Assembly (NCBI GenBank): GCA_026770025.1
Contig: JAMXDE010000022.1
Coordinates: 682,001 to 746,000 of the forward strand
Direction of reading: 5' to 3'
DNA from: Craspedostauros australis
Lineage: Eukaryota > Bacillariophyta > Bacillariophyceae > Mastogloiales > Achnanthaceae
Length of the DNA stretch: 64,000 nt
In this document: piece after piece, positions 60,701 to 64,000 of the stretch
How the letters are laid out: every line of letters starts with the position of its first letter
How positions within the stretch are numbered: position 1 is the stretch's first letter
Program-made: the position numbers and the translations under genes
The notes under the pieces: generated by a model
The model's database searches: none
What the model was told of the DNA's origin: nothing
What the model saw: only the letters and a program-made list of their open reading frames with translations

Positions 60701-61796
60701 ACGGTGGTGACAACGATGGTGACAACGATGATTGTGGCGTACACCAAGGCCAGTCATAGTTGTGATCATCCCGTTCCAGTTGGATGCGAGGGGCGTCATC
60801 ATCGTTGCGATCGTCGTTGTTGTCGGTGTCGATGTGAAGGCCACATGTGAGAGGTCCCATTGATTGCAAGAGTCGTTGAAGGGCCAACATTTGCAAGTAG
60901 GTTCGGCGGTGGCGGTGGTGGGTTCGTTTTGGTTGTGTGGGGGCGTTCGGATCAGATGGGGGTGACAGATTGTGGATACGGATACAAACGCAGTCGCAAA
61001 TGCAGTTGCAAGAGCATGCGTGTGGTAATGCAGAAGATGCAATGAGATTGGAGGGGGAGAAGGAAGGTGAGAAATCAAAATCAGTCGGTTGATCCGAAGC
61101 GCCGAATGCATCGCAGACTGGAGATGGGGCGTGATATCCATCATGTTGCTGGCTTGCTTGTTGCACGATGGGAACACCGCACCAAGTTCCAAGTGCGGTG
61201 CTCTGTCGATGCATGCGCCTGATTGCTTGCCTGTCGGCTTGGCTTGACCCGGCCGCAGTTGGATGTGTGAATCGAATCAAATCAAATTGAATCGAATCCA
61301 ACCAGCCAAACAACCAACCCAGCAAGAAGCAAACGAGCAAGTAACCAGCGAACATGGCGAAAATGGCACGCCTGAGCACAGCAGCCAACTGTTGCGTGAA
61401 TCATCTAGCAACATGGAGGCAACTGCCACCAACACCAGACTGGCGGCAAGCTGGCTGATGTTGCGAAGCCTCTCGCCCTCCCATCCTCATCTTGATGCGC
61501 CCGATGCGCAAGCGGAGTGATCCTCGATCATCGTATGCCCCTGCCTTGTCTCAACGCACCTGATCCTTTGGCTGTTCTTTCGTGGATTCGCTCTTCTTGT
61601 TGCTGTCGCTCGCTGCAGATTTTGCGGAAGGATCGACGCTCTTGGTATCCTTGGCTGCTGCTGCTGGCGTGGCTTTCTTCTTGCTGCTGCTTGCGCTCTT
61701 GGAGTCGGTTGCTGCTGTGGGTGCCTTCGGTGTCGATCTCTGCTGCTGCGCCTCTACTTGAACGGGTTCACTTGGCTTGCCACCGCAATTACCCAT
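57735..61796 (-). CDS. Cyclic-nucleotide-dependent (PKG-like) AGC kinase, three exons, 868 aa
   Basis: Exons on the minus strand: 61796-61560, 60476-59036, 58663-57735; introns of 1083 bp (CAG|GTGCGT...GCAG) and 372 bp (G|GTAAGT...ACAG) keep the frame. The N-terminus MGNCGGKPSE is a strong N-myristoylation signal. cNBD A has FGELALLYDAPRAAT and cNBD B FGERALMTGEPRAAN, both phosphate-binding cassettes with the key Glu and Arg. A third cNBD is degenerate (GGDYYGEKAIKNK). The kinase has the loop GMGAFGRV (spanning intron 2), YALKTISKRQL, YRDMKPENALI, VDLGFAK and CGTPEYLAPEI. It probably phosphorylates targets in response to cGMP or cAMP at a membrane. Oddity: DLG for DFG. An AGC-type tail follows. 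Confidence 0.88.
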
Positions 61797-62641
61797 CGTC
61801 GGCTCCTCGGCGTTGTCGTATCTGTCCTTTTGTGGACACGAGCACAAAACCTTCGGGGTCTTGCTGTGTCTTGCTGTCTGTCTGCGCTTCTGTGCGTGTG
61901 TGCTGTCTTGGTTGCGCTGTCTCGTGTCATGTGCTGTACAGCGGCGTCTTGCCGCGTTGTCTGTGCCGTGGGTATGTAGTATTCGTACCACGCCTCCACA
62001 TGCACCGCTGTTGTTCCAGGCGCCAACAACAACAAGAGGCAGCTGGATCTTCTGTTCTGGATGCGAACCACACACGTGCACGCGAAATGGAAGAGCAGCT
62101 GGCGTTGTTGAGGTCTCTCCTTCACAACCGCAAGTCGAGAGATCTTTCGTGTGACACTCGTCACGACAAACGGAGATAACGCTGCGGACAGCAAAAATGA
62201 CCCTCAATGACCCTCGTCCGCCACGAACAACCTCTTGCCACACACGACTCAGTGAGGCGAAGGCGCGGTCCCGTTCTGTTGCATTTGCATGATTCAATAC
62301 GGGATCAGTCATGCCTATTCAAGTCTACGAGTATGTAATTCTATCTAGAGAAATAGAACGTGCGAGAGCGTGAGAGAGAGAGACCATGGAGAAGAGCATG
62401 ATAGATGGGAGCGAAAGCGTTGTGTTTGGTATGAATATGAACGTACATTTCTGAAGAACTATCTAATATATTCTACATTGTATGTTATGGTCAATTCAAA
62501 TCTCGACTTCGCACTTGAGCTTGCGGAATAGATTCGATTTGGGATGAGTTGGATTGTGTCTGTACATTGTCGTTGGCGTGCTCGTGGAATACGGCAATTG
62601 CAAAATGAATGTACCCGTTTTTTGCCAAACTCAGCAGCAAT
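61797..62641. other. Upstream region of the kinase gene and tRNA
   Basis: No gene is convincing. The frame of kinase exon 1 continues upstream to 62312, but that stretch lacks any feature and the myristoylation-type start at 61796 is preferred. A TATATTC-like AT-rich stretch lies near 62460-62480. Confidence 0.5.
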
Positions 62642-62733
62642 CCGGTGATAGCTCAGTTGGCAGAGCGTTTGACTGTAGCGGGTTTCACCCTGAGGTCATC
62701 AAACGGTCACCGGTTCGATTCCGGTTCACCGGA
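62642..62733 (+). tRNA. trnY: tRNA-Tyr (GUA) with a 19-nt intron
   Basis: The acceptor stem CCGGTGA pairs fully with TCACCGG, discriminator A at 62733. D arm is GCTC-AGTTGGCA-GAGC, anticodon stem TTTGA/TCAAA, and loop C-T-GTA-G with the intron after position 37 (62679-62697) and A38 at 62698. T arm is ACCGG-TTCGATT-CCGGT. Intron position directly after position 37 is the standard place in eukaryotic nuclear tRNA genes, and tRNA-Tyr is the classic intron carrier. All stems are canonical, so it should be functional. The CCA end is not encoded. Confidence 0.95.
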
Positions 62734-62740
62734 CTGTTTC

Positions 62741-62745
62741 TTTTT
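62741..62745 (+). terminator. Pol III terminator of tRNA-Tyr (T5)
   Basis: TTTTT starts seven bases after the last tRNA base. Confidence 0.75.
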
Positions 62746-64000
62746 GGTCCACGTTTCAATCGTCGATACGGGCGCCAGCAGCCTGAAGAGGAAACGATCC
62801 TTGAATTGTGGTTGTCATCACTCATCTCTCTGCTGCTCTGCAACATTCTATTGTTTTTCAATGTTGGGAGCCCCCACGTCTCCGTTCCCGTTCTACGGAT
62901 TGCGAAAGCTTGGTTGTCGTTCATCGTTCGGCGGTGCCCCTCATCTTTTCTCATGGTTCTTGCATACTCGTACAGTATCATGTTTTGTGGATGGATCCGG
63001 CGAAGTGTTCTGCACCCCACCGAAGGGCTGCGAACAGTTGCACACAGGTGATACCGATGACGACAGTCGCGAACAACAGAGAAGCTGCACAAACTTCTCA
63101 AAAAGCGTGCGACCGTGTGAACAAGTCCAATAGATTTGCGCCTGGCCGCATGTTGGATGTCGCGGCTCGGCGGTGCCATGTATCTTTGATCGTGCTCTGC
63201 AGCAAGGTGTTCTGGAGAGACGGCCTCCACGACCACGAAAGTACTATGTGGAGCAGCAGCAATAGTTCTCCGCATGAGAATTGTTCTCAGGCACATCGAA
63301 AGGAGGACGCCGAGGGTGGAAGCATCGTCACCTTGCGATCAATTGCGACCACAAAAGAAGTGTTCATACTCGTCGGGTCTGAAGTACTACCTCCAGGTCG
63401 CAGTTGATGCACTCACGATAACACTAGTTGTGGAGTTTTGGCCCCTTGTTGTCACTGGTTTGCTTGCTTTTGGGAGAAACGGCGATTGGATATTTAGAGC
63501 TATTGTGTGTTTGCTCTCGCTGATCCGTCTTCTACGTCACAGGGAACGTATTCCACGTCATGAGAAACGAGTCACAACAGAGGAAGAGACATCGTGTGAC
63601 TCTTCCTCTGCAAGACAACGTGATGACTGTGCGAAGCAACAACAGAATGTGCCAGGCCAGGACAGCCAACAACACTCCACGTTGACCAGTATCACAATGG
63701 AAACCAGCAACATCCAATCGTCTCGGAATACGACGAAGCGCATTGGCGATCTGTACGACGCAGATGACAGTGCTTCGCCAATCACCACGACATCGTCTTC
63801 ACCTTGGCTGCCAATCCTGTGAATGATGCATGCACAGCTCAGCCAATCCACTTTCTTGCCACTGTTGCTGTTTCCATTTTTCTTCTCCGATAACATGCGG
63901 TGCGCACATGATCAACTTGGTACGGTATGCATCCTGCGCAACCGTGCAGCACGATCCTCCTGCATGAATGCCAAGGCGCAAGGGACGACATCAACACAAC
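62746..64000. other. Region downstream of tRNA-Tyr, mostly unassigned
   Basis: It holds one 182-codon candidate ORF (63274-63822) and several overlapping short frames on both strands with no recognisable motif. The right edge of the window may cut a further gene. Confidence 0.4.
63274..63822 (+). CDS. Hypothetical membrane protein ORF (182 aa)
   Basis: An ATG-started frame encodes a basic N-terminus, one or two hydrophobic segments around residues 42-85 (TITLVVEFWPLVVTGLLAFG and IFRAIVCLLSLIRLL) and a Ser/Gln/Thr-rich hydrophilic tail. No family is recognised. Coding status is unproven: several other frames are open over the same DNA, and the ORF may be the last exon of a larger gene or chance. 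Confidence 0.3.
   Translation: MRIVLRHIERRTPRVEASSPCDQLRPQKKCSYSSGLKYYLQVAVDALTITLVVEFWPLVVTGLLAFGRNGDWIFRAIVCLLSLIRLLRHRERIPRHEKRVTTEEETSCDSSSARQRDDCAKQQQNVPGQDSQQHSTLTSITMETSNIQSSRNTTKRIGDLYDADDSASPITTTSSSPWLPIL

Noticed and set aside
60477-61388. N-terminal 300-residue extension of the kinase read straight from genomic DNA
   Set aside because: Low-complexity Cys/His/Pro sequence without domains; good splice signals join a myristoylation-type first exon instead, and the summed exon length is a multiple of three.

Overview
This is nuclear DNA of a diatom, or of a very close silicifying stramenopile. The clearest marker is an intact silicic acid transporter (SIT, minus strand, 33907-35493) with both EGxQ/GRQ motif pairs. 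Supporting signs are two proteins with signal peptides that end in an A|F or A|W site typical of diatom plastid import, a DUF6824-type protein, short GT-AG introns, single-gene spacing without operons, and Ty1/copia elements. I cannot name the species.

Layout. 1-13935 is a nest of two copia-type LTR retrotransposons on the minus strand. An old, frameshifted element A (its 3' LTR is cut by the window edge) carries inside its integrase a young 8000-bp element B (3325-11324) with 796-bp LTRs and a 6-bp target duplication. 15751-30660 holds a DUF2817/M14-like metallopeptidase, a DUF6824 protein, a two-exon class-I methyltransferase and a 1.38-kaa STAND-type ATPase. 30661-33456 is a 931-residue ankyrin array grown by recent internal duplication, next to SIT. 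36051-42844 is a plastid-targeted host gene split by a very young, apparently intact 5900-bp copia element C (36495-42394; LTRs identical by eye; 1482-aa uninterrupted Gag-Pol). 44881-50008 carries a two-exon secreted or plastid alpha/beta hydrolase and an ankyrin-BTB protein. 51878-52706 has a small secreted-peptide ORF and decayed ankyrin fragments on both strands. 53262-56995 carries a GST-like protein and a membrane-anchored JmjC/cupin oxygenase. 57735-61796 is a three-exon cyclic-nucleotide-dependent kinase with a predicted myristoylated N-terminus, and 62642-62733 is an intron-containing tRNA-Tyr.

The genes are independent eukaryotic units and form no obvious pathway. The strongest stories are about the mobile elements: insertional inactivation of a plastid gene, 6-bp rather than 5-bp target duplications in both complete elements, a perfect CGTTT-W-W-AAACG palindrome exactly where the tRNA primer-binding site should be in both, and in element B a roughly 440-residue segment of no recognised family between nucleocapsid and protease plus a separate overlapping 5' ORF. 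No self-contained new defence or biosynthetic system is visible. All family calls come from motif reading without database searches.
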